Shown here: piece by piece, positions 10,247 through 23,150 of the stretch
Layout: each line of letters begins with the position of its first letter
How positions within the stretch are numbered: the first letter of the stretch is position 1
NCBI GenBank assembly: GCA_016584305.1
Contig: JACEEZ010025355.1
Span: 521,315 to 585,314 of the forward strand
DNA from: Chionoecetes opilio
Taxonomy: Eukaryota > Arthropoda > Malacostraca > Decapoda > Majidae
Length of the DNA stretch: 64,000 nt
Direction of reading: 5' to 3'
Program-made: the position numbers and the translations under genes
The notes under the pieces: generated by a model
Databases searched by the model: none
What the model was told of the DNA's origin: nothing
Seen by the model: only the letters and a program-made list of their open reading frames with translations

Positions 10247-13200
10247 ACAACTATCCCGGTAGACCGCACGCTATAGTGCAACTATCCCGGTAGACCGCAC
10301 GCTATAGTGCAAATATCCCGGTAGACCGCACGCTATAGTACAACTATCCCGGTAGACCGCACGCTATAGTACAACTATCCCGGTAGACCGCACGCTATAG
10401 TGCAAATATCCCGGTAGACCGCACGCTATAGTACAACTATCCCGGTAGACCGCACGCTATAGTGCAACTATCCCGGTAGACCGCACGCTATAGTGCAACT
10501 ATACCGGTAGACCGCACGCTATAGTGCAACTATCCCGGTAGACCGCACGCTATAGTACAACTATCCCGGTAGACCGCACGGTATAGTGCAACTATCCCGG
10601 TAGACCGCACGCTATAGTACAACTATCCCGGTAGACCGCACGCTATAGTACAAATATCCCGGTAGACCGCACACTATAGTGCAACTATCCCGGTAGACCG
10701 CACGCTATAGTGCAAATATCCCAGTAGACCGCACGCTATACTACAAATATCCCGGTAGACCGCACCCTATAGTGCAAATATCCCGGTAGACCGCACGCTA
10801 TAGTGCAAATATCCCGGTAGACCGCACGCTATAGTGCAAATATCCCGGTAGACCGCATGCTATAGTGCAACTATCCCGGTAGACCGCACGCTATACTACA
10901 AATATCCCGGTAGACCGCACGCTATAGTGCAAATATCCCGGTAGACCGCACGCTATAGTGCAAATATCCCGGTAGACCGCACGCTATAGTGCAACTATCT
11001 CGGTAGACCCCACGCTATAGTACAACTATCCCGGTAGACCGCACGCTATAGTGCAAATATCCCGGTAGACCGCACGCTATAGTGCAAATATCCCGGTAGA
11101 CCGCACGCTATAGTACAACTATCCCGGTAGACCGCACGCTATAGTGCAAATATCCCGGTAGATCGCACGCTATAGTGCAAATATCCCGGTAGACCGCACG
11201 CTATAGTGCAAATATCCCGGTAGACCGCACGCTATAGTGCAAATATCCCGGTAGACCGCACGCTATAGTGCAAATATCCCGGTAGACCGCACGCTATAGT
11301 GCAAATATCCGGTAGACCGCACGCTATAGTACAACTATCCCGGTAGACCGCACGCTATAGTGCAAATATCCCCGGTAGACCGCACGCTATAGTGCAAATA
11401 TCCCGGTAGACCGCACGCTATAGTACAAATATCCCGGTAGACCGCACGCTATAGTGCAAATATCCCGGTAGACCGCACGCTATAGTACAAATATCCCGGT
11501 AGACCGCACGCTATAGTACAAATATCCCGGTAGACCGCACGCTATAGTGCAAATATCCCGGTAGACCGTACGCTATTGTACATCTATCCCGGTAGACCGC
11601 ACGCTATAGTGCAAATATCCCGGTAGACCGCACGCTATAGTACAACTATCCCGGTAGACCGCACGCTATAGTGCAAATATCCCGGTAGACCGCACGCTAT
11701 AGTACAACTATCCCGGTAGACCGCACGCTATAGTGCAACTATCCCGGTAGACCGCACGCTATAGTACAACTATCCTGGTAGACCGCACGCTATAGTGCAA
11801 CTATCCCGGTAGACCGCACGCTATAGTACAACTATCTGGTTAGACCGCACGCTATAGTGCAACTATCACGGTAGACCGCACGCTATAGTGCAACTATCCC
11901 GGTAGACCGCACGCTATAGTGCAAACTATCCCGGTAGACCGCACGCTATAGTGCAAAATATCCCGGTAGACCGCACGCTATAGTGCAACTATCCCGGTAG
12001 ACCGCACGCTATAGTGCAACTATCCCGGTAGACCGCACGCTATAGTGCAACTATCCCGGTAGACCGCGCGCTATAGTGCAACTATCCCGGTAGACCGCAC
12101 GCTATAGTGCAACTATCCCGGTAGACCGCACGCTATAGTGCAACTATCCCGGTAGACCGCACGCTATAGTGCAACTATCCCGGTAGACCGCACGCTATAG
12201 TGCAAATATCCCGGTAGACCGCACGCTATAGTGCAACTATCCCGGTAGACCGCACGCTATAGTGCAACTATCCCGGTAGGACCGCACGCTATAGTGCAAC
12301 TATCCCGGTAGACCGCACGCTATAGTGCAACTATCCCGGTAGACCGCACGCTATAGTGCAACTATCCCGGTAGACCGCACGCTATAGTGCAACTATCCCG
12401 GTAGACCGCACGCTATAGTGCAACTATCCCGGTAGACCGCACGCTATAGTGCAACTATCCCGGTAGACCGCACGCTATAGTGCAACTATCCCGGTAGACC
12501 GCACGCTATAGTGCAACTATCCCGGTAGACCGCACGCTATAGTGCAACTATCCCGGTAGACCGCACGCTATAGTGCAACTATCCCGGTAGACCGCACGCT
12601 ATAGTGCAACTATCCGGTAGACCGCACGCTATAGTGCAACTATCCCGGTAGACCGCACGCTATAGTACAACTATCCCGGTAGACCGCACGCTATAGTGCA
12701 ACTATACCGGTAGACCGCACGCTATAGTGCAACTATCCGGTAGACCGCACGCTATAGTGCAACTATCCCGGTAGACCGCACGCTATAGTACAACTATCCC
12801 GGTAGACCGCACGCTATAGTGCAAACTATCCGGTAGACCGCACGCTATAGTGCAACTATCCGGTAGACCGCACGCTATAGTGCAACTATCCGGTAGACCG
12901 CACGCTATAGTGCAACTATCCGGTAGACCGCACGCTATAGTGCAACTATCCCAGTAGACCGCACGCTATAGTGCAACTATCCCGGTAGACCGCACGCTAT
13001 AGTGCAAACTATCCCGGTAGACCGCACGCTATAGTACAAACTATCCCGGTAGACCGCACGCTATAGTGCAACTATCCCGGTAGACCGCACGCTATAGTAC
13101 AACTATCCGGTAGACCGCACGCTATAGTGCAACTATCCCGGTAGACCGCACGCTATAGTGCAACTATCCCGGTAGACCGCACGCTATAGTACAACTATCC

Positions 13201-13941
13201 CGGTAGACCGCACGCTATAGTACAAACTATCCCGGTAGACCGCACGCTATAGTACAACTATCCCGGTAGACCGCACGCTATAGTGCAAACTATCCCGGTA
13301 GAACCGCACACTATAGTGCAACTATCCCCGGTAGACCGCACGCTATAGTACAACTATCCCGGTAGACCGCACGCTATAGTGCAACTATCCCGGTAGACCG
13401 CACGCTATAGTGCAACTATCCCGGTAGACCGCACGCTATAGTGCAACTATCCCGGTAGACCGCACGCTATAGTACAACTATCCCGGTAGACCGCACGCTA
13501 TAGTGCAACTATCCCGGTAGACCGCACGCTATAGTACAACTATCCCGGTAGACCGCACGCTATAGTGCAAACTATCCCGGTAGACCGCACGCTATAGTAC
13601 AACTATCCCGGTAGACCGCACGCTATAGTGCAACTATCCCGGTAGACCGCACGCTATAGTACAACTATCCGGTAGACCGCACGCTATAGTGCAACTATCC
13701 CGGTAGACCGCACGCTATAGTACAACTATCCCCGGGAGACCGCACGCTATAGTGCAACTATCCCGGTAGACCGCACGCTATAGTACAACTATCCCGGTAG
13801 ACCGCACGCTATAGTACAACTATCCCGGTAGACCGCACGCTATAGTACAACTATCCCGGTAGACCGCACGCTATAGTACAACTATCCCGGTAGACCGCAC
13901 GCTATAGTACAACTATCCCGGTAGACCGCACGCTATAGTAG
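10247..13941. repeat. 31-bp satellite array, right block (about 119 copies)
   Basis: Highly regular copies of CCCGGTAGACCGCACGCTAT plus AGTGCAACTAT. Variation is limited to a few alternating positions: GTGC/GTAC before AACTAT or AAATAT, and occasional loss or gain of a single C or A. It is the continuation of the array at 5664-7273 across the inserted hAT element. It ends against sequence next to a (CA)n tract. No promoter or gene is seen inside; reading frames are repeat artefacts. Confidence 0.95.
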
Positions 13942-14009
13942 CACCAAGTTTTATATATCTTGTGCCTATTCATCTTTTGTGGTGTGGCGTCCATCACTTG
14001 TCTTTCATA

Positions 14010-14011
<2 letters not shown>

Positions 14012-14106
<95 letters not shown>
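14012..14106. repeat. (CA)n microsatellite, target of a hAT insertion
   Basis: A long (CA)n run begins after CGCGCGCG. It is interrupted by the element at 14105-16516 and resumes as CACACACAT after 16516. Confidence 0.9.
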
Positions 14107-14107
<1 letters not shown>

Positions 14108-14327
14108 CTGGGCAGTATTTAAATACAATTGTATGTAAATACGTATTTAAATACATATGTGTATTTAGAAATGTACTTATAAATACATTGGTTGTCATGT
14201 ATTTAAATACAGTATTGAAATACTTTTTTGAGTATTTAAATACATTGTATTTAAATACATTTAATATAAAAATGTAAATAATTTTGTATCAGTTAATTTG
14301 GCCATAAACCCGCCCAACTATATCTGG

Positions 14328-16184
14328 CAGAGGTGGGCGAGAGCGATTAGGCCCAGTTGCAAGAAGGTCTTATCGTGCTCCCTATAGGGTCCCGGCGTGG
14401 AAATGCCCGACACCTCTGGTTCAAGAACAGCGCCATTTCATCCCCATCGTGGGCCCCATCGGGCAAAAATCGTCGGGCGGTAACCCCCTACCGACGAGAT
14501 GATCGATGAGCAATACATATTATTAAATACTTCCATTGAACATCAATAATATAATCAACATATTCAATATGTGACACATTTCTGGGGAAGAATCAACGCG
14601 GTTACTAAGCCAAAAAGGCAGCTAATTCATAATGTTCAGTTGCCGTGAACTCAATTAAGACAAGCGGGTGGATGTCCGCGCCACCTATTGACCGATGAGC
14701 GATATAGGGCGGGCGGGCAGGCGGGCGGAGTCCATCCACACCTCAAAACGATACGTTGTCATCTACCTTACCTGTGTCTTCCTGAAGAAGACTGATCAAC
14801 TATCACGCCTGTGAACGCATCGTAGGACATCACCAGGGCAATATGGTTCCTCAACGAATCCTTGCAGCCCTAAACAATATACTAATACCCGCTCGGTATT
14901 CCCGCTGGGAGTGAACAGACTTAAACTATGATTGAATGTACGATTGAATGCAGTTACCATTTCGAAATTATAATAAATAATATGGCTAAACATTACTGAC
15001 TAAAATCATCTAGAAACGCAAATGAATTGTAACCATGAGAGAGAGAGAGAGAGAGAGAGATGAGGAGGAGGTTCAGCTGGCACGCCAGCCTGGCGTTGTC
15101 ATGGTAACTCAAATAACCAACCTCAGAACTTTTGAAATCTTTTTGTACCGCCTCTTACTATTGAAAACAGCATTGCTAATACAAGTATTACTTTATTTTC
15201 ATGTTATAGAAAAGAATAATTCATGATAGAAATGACAGGAGTAAATTTATTTATAGTAGTAAATATTATCATTCTATTTATCGCATGGGTTGGTACACCT
15301 CGCTCCCGACGTCGGGACATCATGCCGATGGGGGCAAAATCAGCCGTTCATGAAACTTATCAATGGAGTATCACGATGGTCGGGCACCCCACTCACTATC
15401 GTGTACTCGATGGAAAACGTCCATTTCTTGCAACTGGGCCTTAGTGCGATACTGGGAATCGCACCGCCAAAAAAGTATCGCAGCATCGCAGTATCGCAAA
15501 GCATTCAAAGTAGCGGAGTATAAGTATCGCAACTCAAGTATCGCTTAAATTTCCCGGGATACTTTAAAAGACGACCTTAAACAAACGTTTTTCAGCGGCA
15601 ATGCACATAGATTTGGCCGCCTTCCCCAGCGTCCACAGGGAGGCGTGGGTGGACCTCTTTATAAAGTACAACACCCCTCTCCCCAGCTCAGCTGCAGTGG
15701 AGAGGCTGTTCAGCTCAGGCGGGGACATCCTGAGGGCCAAGAGGTCAGCCCTCACTGCCTACAACTTTGAGCAGCTGGTCTTCCTCAAGGGGAACCTGGG
15801 GAGGGTGCTGCTGGACAAGAAGGAGGAGGAGGGCCAGGGTGATGATAAGGAGGAGGAGGATGAGCGTGAGGAGATGCAGTAGTGACTAGTGAACTGTGCT
15901 GTGTGTGTGTGCGTGTGTGTGTGTTTTATATTTTAAATAATATATATTGCAATGTTTTAATGTGCCTAAACTGTAGTTTAAGTAAAATAGATTTTTTTTT
16001 TGGCTAATACTGTGTTTTCTTAGGTAGCAAAGTATCGCAAAGCTAAATTTTTGGTATCGCAGTATCGCGTATCGTTTTAAGAAAATTCGAAAAAGTAGCG
16101 GAGTATCGCGTATCGAACTAGCGGGAAAAAAGTATCGCAGTATCGTTATCGCACTACCAAAAAAAAGTATCGTGCCCACCTCTG
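14328..16184 (+). mobile_element. Inner hAT element with transposase remnant
   Basis: Tips CAGAGGTGGGC and GCCCACCTCTG are inverted. The flanking 8-mers ATATCTGG (14320-14327) and ATATCTGA (16185-16192) match at 7 of 8. The interior carries many GTATCGCAGTATCGC-type repeats near 15460-15550 and 16030-16170. It also carries a transposase C-terminal fragment, a (GA)n tract at 15036-15060, and a smaller inverted pair (AGGCCCAGTTGCAAGAA at 14348 and its complement near 15425) that may mark a further insertion. Confidence 0.7.
15568..15882 (+). pseudogene. hAT transposase C-terminal dimerisation region
   Basis: The frame reads AAFPSVHREAWVDLF, then TPLPSSAAVERLFSSGGDIL, RAKRSAL and FEQLVFLKGN, the conserved hAT dimerisation segment (P.SS..VERLFS.....L...R..L......L.FLK). 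It ends with an acidic tail (DKKEEEGQGDDKEEEDE). An in-frame stop lies just upstream (15565-15567), and the catalytic DDE part is missing, so it is an inactive remnant or the last exon of a lost gene. Confidence 0.8.
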
Positions 16185-16542
16185 ATATCTGACAACCCTG
16201 ATGTTACAGTGAACCAGTGTTTCCACTGACAAGGAAATGTCCTGATTTCAAGGAAATTTAGGCCTGAGAAGGAAATTTCTAAGGAAACCCAAAATCTAAG
16301 GAAATCCTAAGGAAATTCATTTTTTTCGGACATATTAAAATTTGTGTGTATTTAAAATGTATTTACAAATGTATCTAAATACAATTGATGTATTTAGTAT
16401 TTAGTATTTAAATACATTTGTAAAATGTATTTAGTATTTAGTATTTAAATACATTTCTCCCATGTATTTAGTATTTAGTATTTAAATACATTCAATGTAT
16501 TTAGTGCCCAGCTCTGCACACACATACACCTGTTTACTTAGT

Positions 16543-16630
16543 CTAGTGGTTTAAGAGCATGTCTGACCATTCTGTGGTCGCGGGTTCGATTCCCGCTCGC
16601 TCCCAGGGATCTTTCAGTGACTAATGTGGG
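16543..16630 (+). repeat. tRNA-like SINE head
   Basis: TAGTCTAGTGGTTTAAGAGC resembles an A box, and GCGGGTTCGATTCCCGCTC is a clear B box with T-arm pairing. The acceptor stem does not close, so this is a tRNA-derived SINE start and not a tRNA gene. The following sequence to 16790 is its body. Confidence 0.6.
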
Positions 16631-16844
16631 CAGTTACTGTCCCCCTTGAGCAAGGTGATGAGGTGTGTATGGTGTGTGAGGTCCCAGCACTACCCAAAGA
16701 TCGGTCACTACAAGCTTCAAGCTCTTTATTAGGAGGGTGAAACTGCCGATCGCGAGTCCAATACGCATGGGCAAGACCGTGGGTGTCGGTGGGGTGACAC
16801 ACACACACACACACACACATAGTGTGTGTGTGTGTGTGTGTGTG

Positions 16845-17072
16845 GCTCCCCGGGCGGAGCGGAAACATATGGGCTGTTTCCTTAAAACCCGAGCCCCTGT
16901 CCACCCAGCAGTGAATGGGTACCGGATGTTAGCCGGGGTTTGTGACCTGCTCTCCGGGGTGCTGGCTTCGGCCAAAACTAAGCACTAAGGATGAATGATA
17001 AAAATGTTGATATGGAGACGGGGCCATACGAGTGCTGCTCTGGCCCTGTAAAATACAACTAGATGAATACAT
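16845..17072 (+). repeat. Body of tRNA-Val-type SINE, head lost
   Basis: From GGCTCCCCGGGCGGAGCGGA to CAACTAGATGAATACA it matches 34270-34503, where the same body follows a tRNA-Val-like head. A palindromic (CA)n/(GT)n hairpin (16797-16842) sits at the junction where the head should be. Confidence 0.65.
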
Positions 17073-17197
17073 AGACAAAGGTCTTGTTCACCTGCGTGGG
17101 TTCACCTACATTCTGCTCAAAGTAAATTTCTCTGTGTGACAACCTTGTGGCGCTTTGGATGTTGCCATAGTGATTCCACCGAGCCACGCAACAGGTG

Positions 17198-17575
<378 letters not shown>

Positions 17576-18714
17576 AAACCTGACATCTATCAATATCTTT
17601 CACTGTTTAACATAATCTTCCTTCTCTTGAATCACGTCTTTGAGGTAATGAGTTGTTGCCGCCTGGGAAGAAAGAGAGAGAGACCCATGCACTGAACGCA
17701 CACACATATGACCGTATATAGCTACAAGGCTAATATTATATGTCAGTGAGATAATATTAATGAATACTTAGAAGAAAGGTGTATTGGTAGTAGTGAAGGT
17801 ATAGCCTGGCCTACAGGAGAGGAGAGCGGTATTGGAGAGTGGTGTTGGACTGGGTTCTGCTGACTCTGCTTCACACTGTCACCAGCTTCATTATGTATAT
17901 AGAAGTAATTGTTCAGAGTAATTATGATCATAAATCATGTGATGTCTCGGCAAAGTCAAGTATGTTTAGTCTTGTCCAAAGTGTAGGCACAGTACCTAAG
18001 TGGTGGGCTGGGGCACGCACGCACGCACGCACCCTCCAAGAACAGGTGTATCATCTCCACCGTAACTCTCATATGGAGGCTATGTATTAATTGTACATAT
18101 ACTGTATAGGCTACGTGGCCACGATCATTCTCCCATTCTGCGTGCACGCTTCTCAAGCCATAGGTGCTGCCCGTCATTTATGTTGTGGCATGCATTCGTC
18201 ACTCCTCGCACTCCATCCCTTGTGAGTGAGTGGGCGGCCGCACATTACTGATCGCCTCTCAAAATTATGGAGACGCTGAGAGGACGGAGATTACAATGAT
18301 ATTATTTCATCAGTATGAAAAAATATAGATGAAATAATTACAAGTAAAAACACAAATGATGAGGTTCATAGTCATAATATACATCATTTTATGGCATAAA
18401 TATCCCTTGATTAAGGGAAACATTACTGTCCCAATCTGTCGGAGAAAAATCCCCTGAGCGGTGATTGAACATGGGACCATGTGGCATGCCACGCTCTTAC
18501 CTCTTACCACTGAGCCACACGAGCAGTGTGTACGTGTGTCAGTAAAAAAAAGTATATCTGTGTAAGTCATTTCATCTGTCTGTTTGTCTGTGCATTCACT
18601 AAGTTAAGTAAAAGGGATATCAGCAAAGCTCGTAATGCTTTTGTCCCTTTAATTATAAGCTCATGGTTGTTTGCTCTCATCATGTCTTCCTCTTAACTCT
18701 TCCAAGTATATGTG

Positions 18715-18716
<2 letters not shown>
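17576..18716. other. Spacer with a tRNA-like relic
   Basis: Mostly AT-rich, with no gene. On the minus strand near 18460-18535 TGGCTCAGTGGTAAGAG and CATGTTCAATCACC look like degenerate A and B boxes of a SINE. A short (GCAC)n run lies near 18015. Confidence 0.45.
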
Positions 18717-18784
<68 letters not shown>

Positions 18785-19680
18785 GCCATTGTATGGCGGC
18801 GGCGGCCTACCTGGCAGGTGCGCCGCCTGGCACGGCACATCGCCGGCCACACATGCGTCGCATCGGCGGTCTGCAACAGCGGCCTGACTCCACCTCCACC
18901 GCTGCCGCCGGCTCTCCAAACTCAACAGGTGGGCGGCTGGGCGGCACGTGGGCGGCGACGCAGGCAGCACGGTGAAGGGATGGGGGGAGCAGAGTGGGGA
19001 AGCGAGGGGCGCCTGGTAGGGGGCAATTAATGAGAACAGCGGAGAGGAGGGGGAGGGGGCGGCGCGGTAGAGGACTAGAGGTTGGGGTGTGCCACAGAAA
19101 TCAGCTGTTGGGGTCGTTGGGTGACGAGCGGCGGGGATGTCTTCTTCCCTGATATGGTTACTTCAGGGCAGGACCTGAAGAGACCCAGTAGTGGTTGAGG
19201 ATGTGAGCATGTGTGGGACGAGTTCGGGGAAGCGAGCAAGGAGGGAGCGAGGGGAGAGGCGGGAAGTGGGTGCGAGGGGAGAGTGACAGGATCGGCGGGC
19301 AAAGGGGATGCAACGCCTGGGGGCACTTCAACAGTTGACCGCCGTTTGACTCGCCACCGCGGGCAGGAACCACCACTGTAACTCTCGCGGGGGACCCTAA
19401 TGCTCGGCTGATAGTAATTGATACTCATAAGAATACGGCAAACTGCTAAGATGAGTGGGTAAAAAATCCTTGTCGCGCGGTTGGCTTGGCGTGTATTCAC
19501 TCAACGGATGCTGCTCGCTGACTGGCGCGGTTTGCTGGTCGAGACTCGCACTGTCGCTGCGTGTCGCACATCTCCCGCCACCAGTAGGCATTTGTTTCCC
19601 ACTTTCTGTCGTATTTCTAGGGCAAGTGATTTTAAGTGGGAAACAGAGAACCGGCGCTACTTACCATAGAAGCTTGATAC
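18717..19680. other. (GA)n tract followed by a GC-rich island
   Basis: A 64-bp (GA)n run leads into about 890 bp rich in GC and CpG (for example ATGGCGGCGGCGGCC near 18793), unlike the AT-rich neighbours. It could be a promoter-type island. Open frames on both strands show no conserved domain and no convincing splice structure, so no gene is called. Confidence 0.4.
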
Positions 19681-19956
19681 CGTAACCTGTTGACATTTGG
19701 TGCGTGTGTGTGTGTGTGTGTCCAGGGCAGATGCAAAGTTTTCCTGTACTACACATCCTCGAATGTTGTATGATACTAGGATATAGTTGTTCTTGAGTAG
19801 TTAGTAGTATTATCACTATGCTTTGTTGTAGTCGAAATCATCAAAATGGATTGTAGAATACAGGTTCATATATCTATCACAATTAGTCCGAGACCCTGTT
19901 TTATTTATTTTTTATATTTGTGACCTATGTGAGTTTGAGAGTTGTCTTCCAGTTCC

Positions 19957-20229
19957 CAGTGCCGTTTCTAGCCTTTTTGGGGCCTATGCGAAATGCTGTT
20001 TGGGGGCCCTATTTTGTAAAACTATGGTGGAAGGATTCCAAGCCCTCTAAGGTGGTCCGGGGGCATGCCTTAGATATTCAAATACACTAATCTGGTGTTC
20101 TTTAATAAGGAAAGAGACTAGATTCTAAAAAAAAAAAAAAGCAAATAATGGCAGCTTGGGGGCCCTTGGTGGCTTCGGGGTTCTGTGCAACCGCGTAGTT
20201 CGCATATTGTAAGAAATTAAACGGCCCTG
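19957..20229. mobile_element. hAT-type MITE, 8-bp target duplication
   Basis: Ends CAGTGCCGTTT and AAACGGCCCTG are inverted. CCAGTTCC is duplicated perfectly (19949-19956, 20230-20237). At 273 bp it has no coding capacity. Confidence 0.8.
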
Positions 20230-20429
20230 CCAGTTCCATATGAAAAGGAGAGTAAAGATTGTTCTATAGATATATCTGGTTGTCCTCCAATGAGCGCTTC
20301 TGTAACACCCAGGAAGGAAGCAGCCAGCATCCCAGTGTGTGTGTGGTGAACAAGCGAAATCGATATGGCAAGATGGTGAACACGGCCGCGCGTTGCGACG
20401 AGCAAGGCTTTAGCTGGATGCGTGGGTCG

Positions 20430-20733
20430 TGTGTGTGTGTGTGTATGTGTGTGTGTATGCATGTGTGTGTGTGTTTGTGTGTGTATGTTTGCATGATGCC
20501 AGACACATGAATGGTGCCACCGACGCCCACACTCGTTCATGTCCACAAACTATACGTTGCAAACCATTTTTTTCTGAGAGAGAGAGAATGAACATAAGAA
20601 CATAAGAAAATAAGGAAGCTACATTAGGCCGTGAGACCTATAGATATACACGTGGTAGTTCCTGTGCCCTGTTTTAATGAGATATTGCATTGCAAGTGTA
20701 TGAATGTCTGATTATATATGTGCTGTGTGTGTG

Positions 20734-20829
<96 letters not shown>
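20430..20829. repeat. (GT)n microsatellites
   Basis: Interrupted (GT)n at 20430-20490 and a pure run of about 95 bp at 20733-20829. A CR1-like 3' end lies between them. Confidence 0.9.
20590..20676 (-). mobile_element. CR1-like LINE 3' tip
   Basis: AACATAAGAAAATAAGGAAG is the reverse complement of the family 3' end, followed by the GGCCGTGAGACC and CACGTGGTAGTTCCTGT consensus. Only the last 85 bp are present. Confidence 0.7.
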
Positions 20830-20830
<1 letters not shown>

Positions 20831-20904
20831 ATATATGAGGGAAACAAAATTGCAGATTATCACACATGAATAACATTACTCTGTTCATGTGTTCCAAGAT
20901 AGGA

Positions 20905-21066
20905 GTTAACAGGTAGTTAGTGCGGAGTCATTAGGGAGCTTTAAAAGGAGGCTAGATAATTTCATGGATGGGGATGAAAGGTGGATATGTATAGGTAGTG
21001 TTAAGTAACAGGAACTACCACGTGTAGGTCTCACGGCCTCTTGTAGCTTCCTTATTTTCTTATGTT
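20905..21066 (+). mobile_element. CR1-like LINE 3' end
   Basis: It starts in the coding tail (AGTGCGGAGTCATTAGGGAG) and runs through the 3' UTR to CTTATTTTCTTATGTT. It is heavily 5'-truncated. Confidence 0.75.
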
Positions 21067-21179
21067 ACCTCAGCTGTTTAACTAACAAACATGACCTGAT
21101 AACCTCTGCCCTCTGCAGGATAACTAACGCCCACGCTTGAGGACGAGTTCACCCTTATCAACATGTGACAGATAATTAA

Positions 21180-21388
21180 CCCCTTGAGACCCAGAGCGTA
21201 ATTTCCATAGTAATTTGGTTACCATTAAACTATTTTTAGTTAATATAAGCAATATTTTATAGATATGACCTGTTTAGTATCATTGTCGACTAACTAATTT
21301 GGTATATTCAGTTACTTTTCGTAGGTTAATGGCACGACAACATACGATTTTTTATAGCAAAGGAAAGATCTGGGCGTAAATTAAGGGG
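21180..21388. mobile_element. piggyBac-like MITE at TTAA
   Basis: A 209-bp element whose ends pair (CCCCTTGAGACCCAGA with TCTGGGCG...AAGGGG), flanked by TTAA on both sides (21176-21179, 21389-21392). A CCC start and TTAA target are the piggyBac signature. Related copies are at 27194, 32910, 40493, 55551 and 61635. Confidence 0.8.
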
Positions 21389-21392
21389 TTAA

Positions 21393-22369
21393 CCAAAGAC
21401 TACTGTATACAGTACTGTAAACAGTAGTCTTTGGGTTAACCCTGTCCCCGGAGTTTCTAATTGGTTGTATACTACATAACGAGGGTCCTCGTGAGCGTTA
21501 GCACCACTGACCCCAGCTGCAGACCCAGCTGCAGACGAAGGGCCCTGCCCACGAAGATCCTATGCAGGGGGCGGAAGGACAATATGCGTCGATCGAGACA
21601 CGATCCCGGGCATGCGCGCCTTGCGTTGTGGTTGAGAACTGTTCAGTGCCTTCGAGACTAGTGTATTAGTGAAAAGAGCGAAACATACCTTCGTGTTCCT
21701 TCGTGAGTGTCGGCATTTACCCTTGCTCCCGTAGCTTCACCCAGGGTCATAGAAATTATCCATGACCCTGGCTGCACCAAGGCTTCCAGAGACGCCGCGC
21801 CCCGAGGCTCTCTGCAGGCTGCAATTGTCCCGCGGGACAGGTGCAACTCTACGGCGCCACGAAAACCCTGCATCGCATCTGACCTTGTGGCTTCTCGCCT
21901 GGGGCATTGCAAGACACACGCGGTAGGGTTATAAGGATCGCCCCGCTTTGCCCCACGGGGCAGGTGCAACTCTACGCGGCGCCACGAAGTTACAACCTAG
22001 CCGCCCCTGTGGCTTGAGAAAAAAGCCTGCACCACCACAGCCCTCCAGTAGGAACATACAGAGCCAAACCCCCTTAGCCCTCTACGGCGAATGGAAGAAA
22101 AAAAGAAAGAAAATTAATTAAGCCCAAAAGCGCTAACTATTTTATTTTTATAGGCTCAAATGTCAAAAGGAAAAAAAATATGAATCGTTGAAGGCTGCGA
22201 GAATGACGTCATGAATGTACACAATGACGTTTGGGAAAAGGTAAAGAGTAAAGATGGCATACGCCAAGATTAATAGACACTATGATTAAAAGTATATTAA
22301 TCTTGGCATACGCTAAGCTGCACGTGGCCTCTTTGCTCATCTCTTGTCACATAAGCCCTTAATTGAGCC
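21393..22369. other. Spacer without recognisable gene
   Basis: A GC-rich part (21500-22010) contains repeated CGGGGCAGGTGCAACTCTACGG-like phrases. A small hairpin (GGCATACGCCAAGATTAAT with its complement) spans 22255-22316. Open frames lack conserved motifs. Confidence 0.4.
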
Positions 22370-22682
22370 TTCTTCTTCTTCTTTCCAGGTGGGGAGCTAA
22401 ACCGCGGTTTTCATCCGGTTCAAAGCCTATTTTCCGGCTGGCTCCCTCAGGGCTTGTACGTGGTGGGTGACCCGCTACCCCGGGACACAGGGCTATAGTG
22501 TGACATCCGGGTTACCACAATGACCTTCCCCAGGTTTCCCCAGGTAGGCTACCCATTTATCGACCAACCCCGAAAGGATATGGTGAACAGCTATTGCTGC
22601 ACACCAACTGGCCGGGATTCGAAGCAGGGCCCGCGGATTTGTAGCTAGGCGCGCTAGCCACTACACCACGGAGGTGCATATG
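22370..22682 (-). repeat. tRNA-derived SINE
   Basis: On the minus strand CCTCCGTGGTGTAGTGGCTA (A box) is followed by GCTTCGAATCCC (B box). A body of about 230 bp then ends in a (GAA)n-like tail near 22370. Confidence 0.65.
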
Positions 22683-23150
22683 GGCGCATATTGGCCTGTA
22701 CCAAGGCCAAGAAAGGGCCCTTTTTTGGCCTTGGGCTGTACGAGAATGTCACACAATGACGTTGGGGAGAAGGCTGTACGAGAATGACGTCATCCATACA
22801 CACCATGACGTCACACATGAATGGTCTGCGTGCGTACTACGAAACACAGCCCTGTTTACTCCTGGTTTGTGGCCTAGACTGAAAACACTGCAATTTACCA
22901 TTATTTCACCACATTCAGATCAATAGTTAATAGTACAAATAATTCAGTCCATGTATATAGTACAAATACGTGAGATAAATACGATAAATAAACAAAAGAC
23001 CGCGACTGTCCGTACATCGAGATGGCTCCACGGAGTCAAACAGGGCGGAGGAAGTGTATTGGGAGCACGCCAGACTCCTCATTACTATCGTGGATTTCAA
23101 GCCTTTCCAGGGGAGTACTCAAGCCCCTGAGCAACTTATAGAGTATTACA

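Larger units (their letters stand above)
14105..16516. mobile_element. Outer hAT-like element rich in GTATTTAAATAC repeats
   Basis: The left end CAGCTGGGCAGTATTTAAAT and right end ATTTAGTGCCCAGCTCTG are inverted. Inside both ends are many GTATTTAAATAC-type repeats (14115-14260, 16340-16500), likely subterminal motifs. It lies in (CA)n, so the 8-bp duplication CACACACA is uninformative. It is interrupted by the element at 14328-16184. Confidence 0.65.

Noticed and set aside
5664..13941. CRISPR array
   Set aside because: The 31-bp units are contiguous with no unique spacers, and the context is a eukaryotic satellite.
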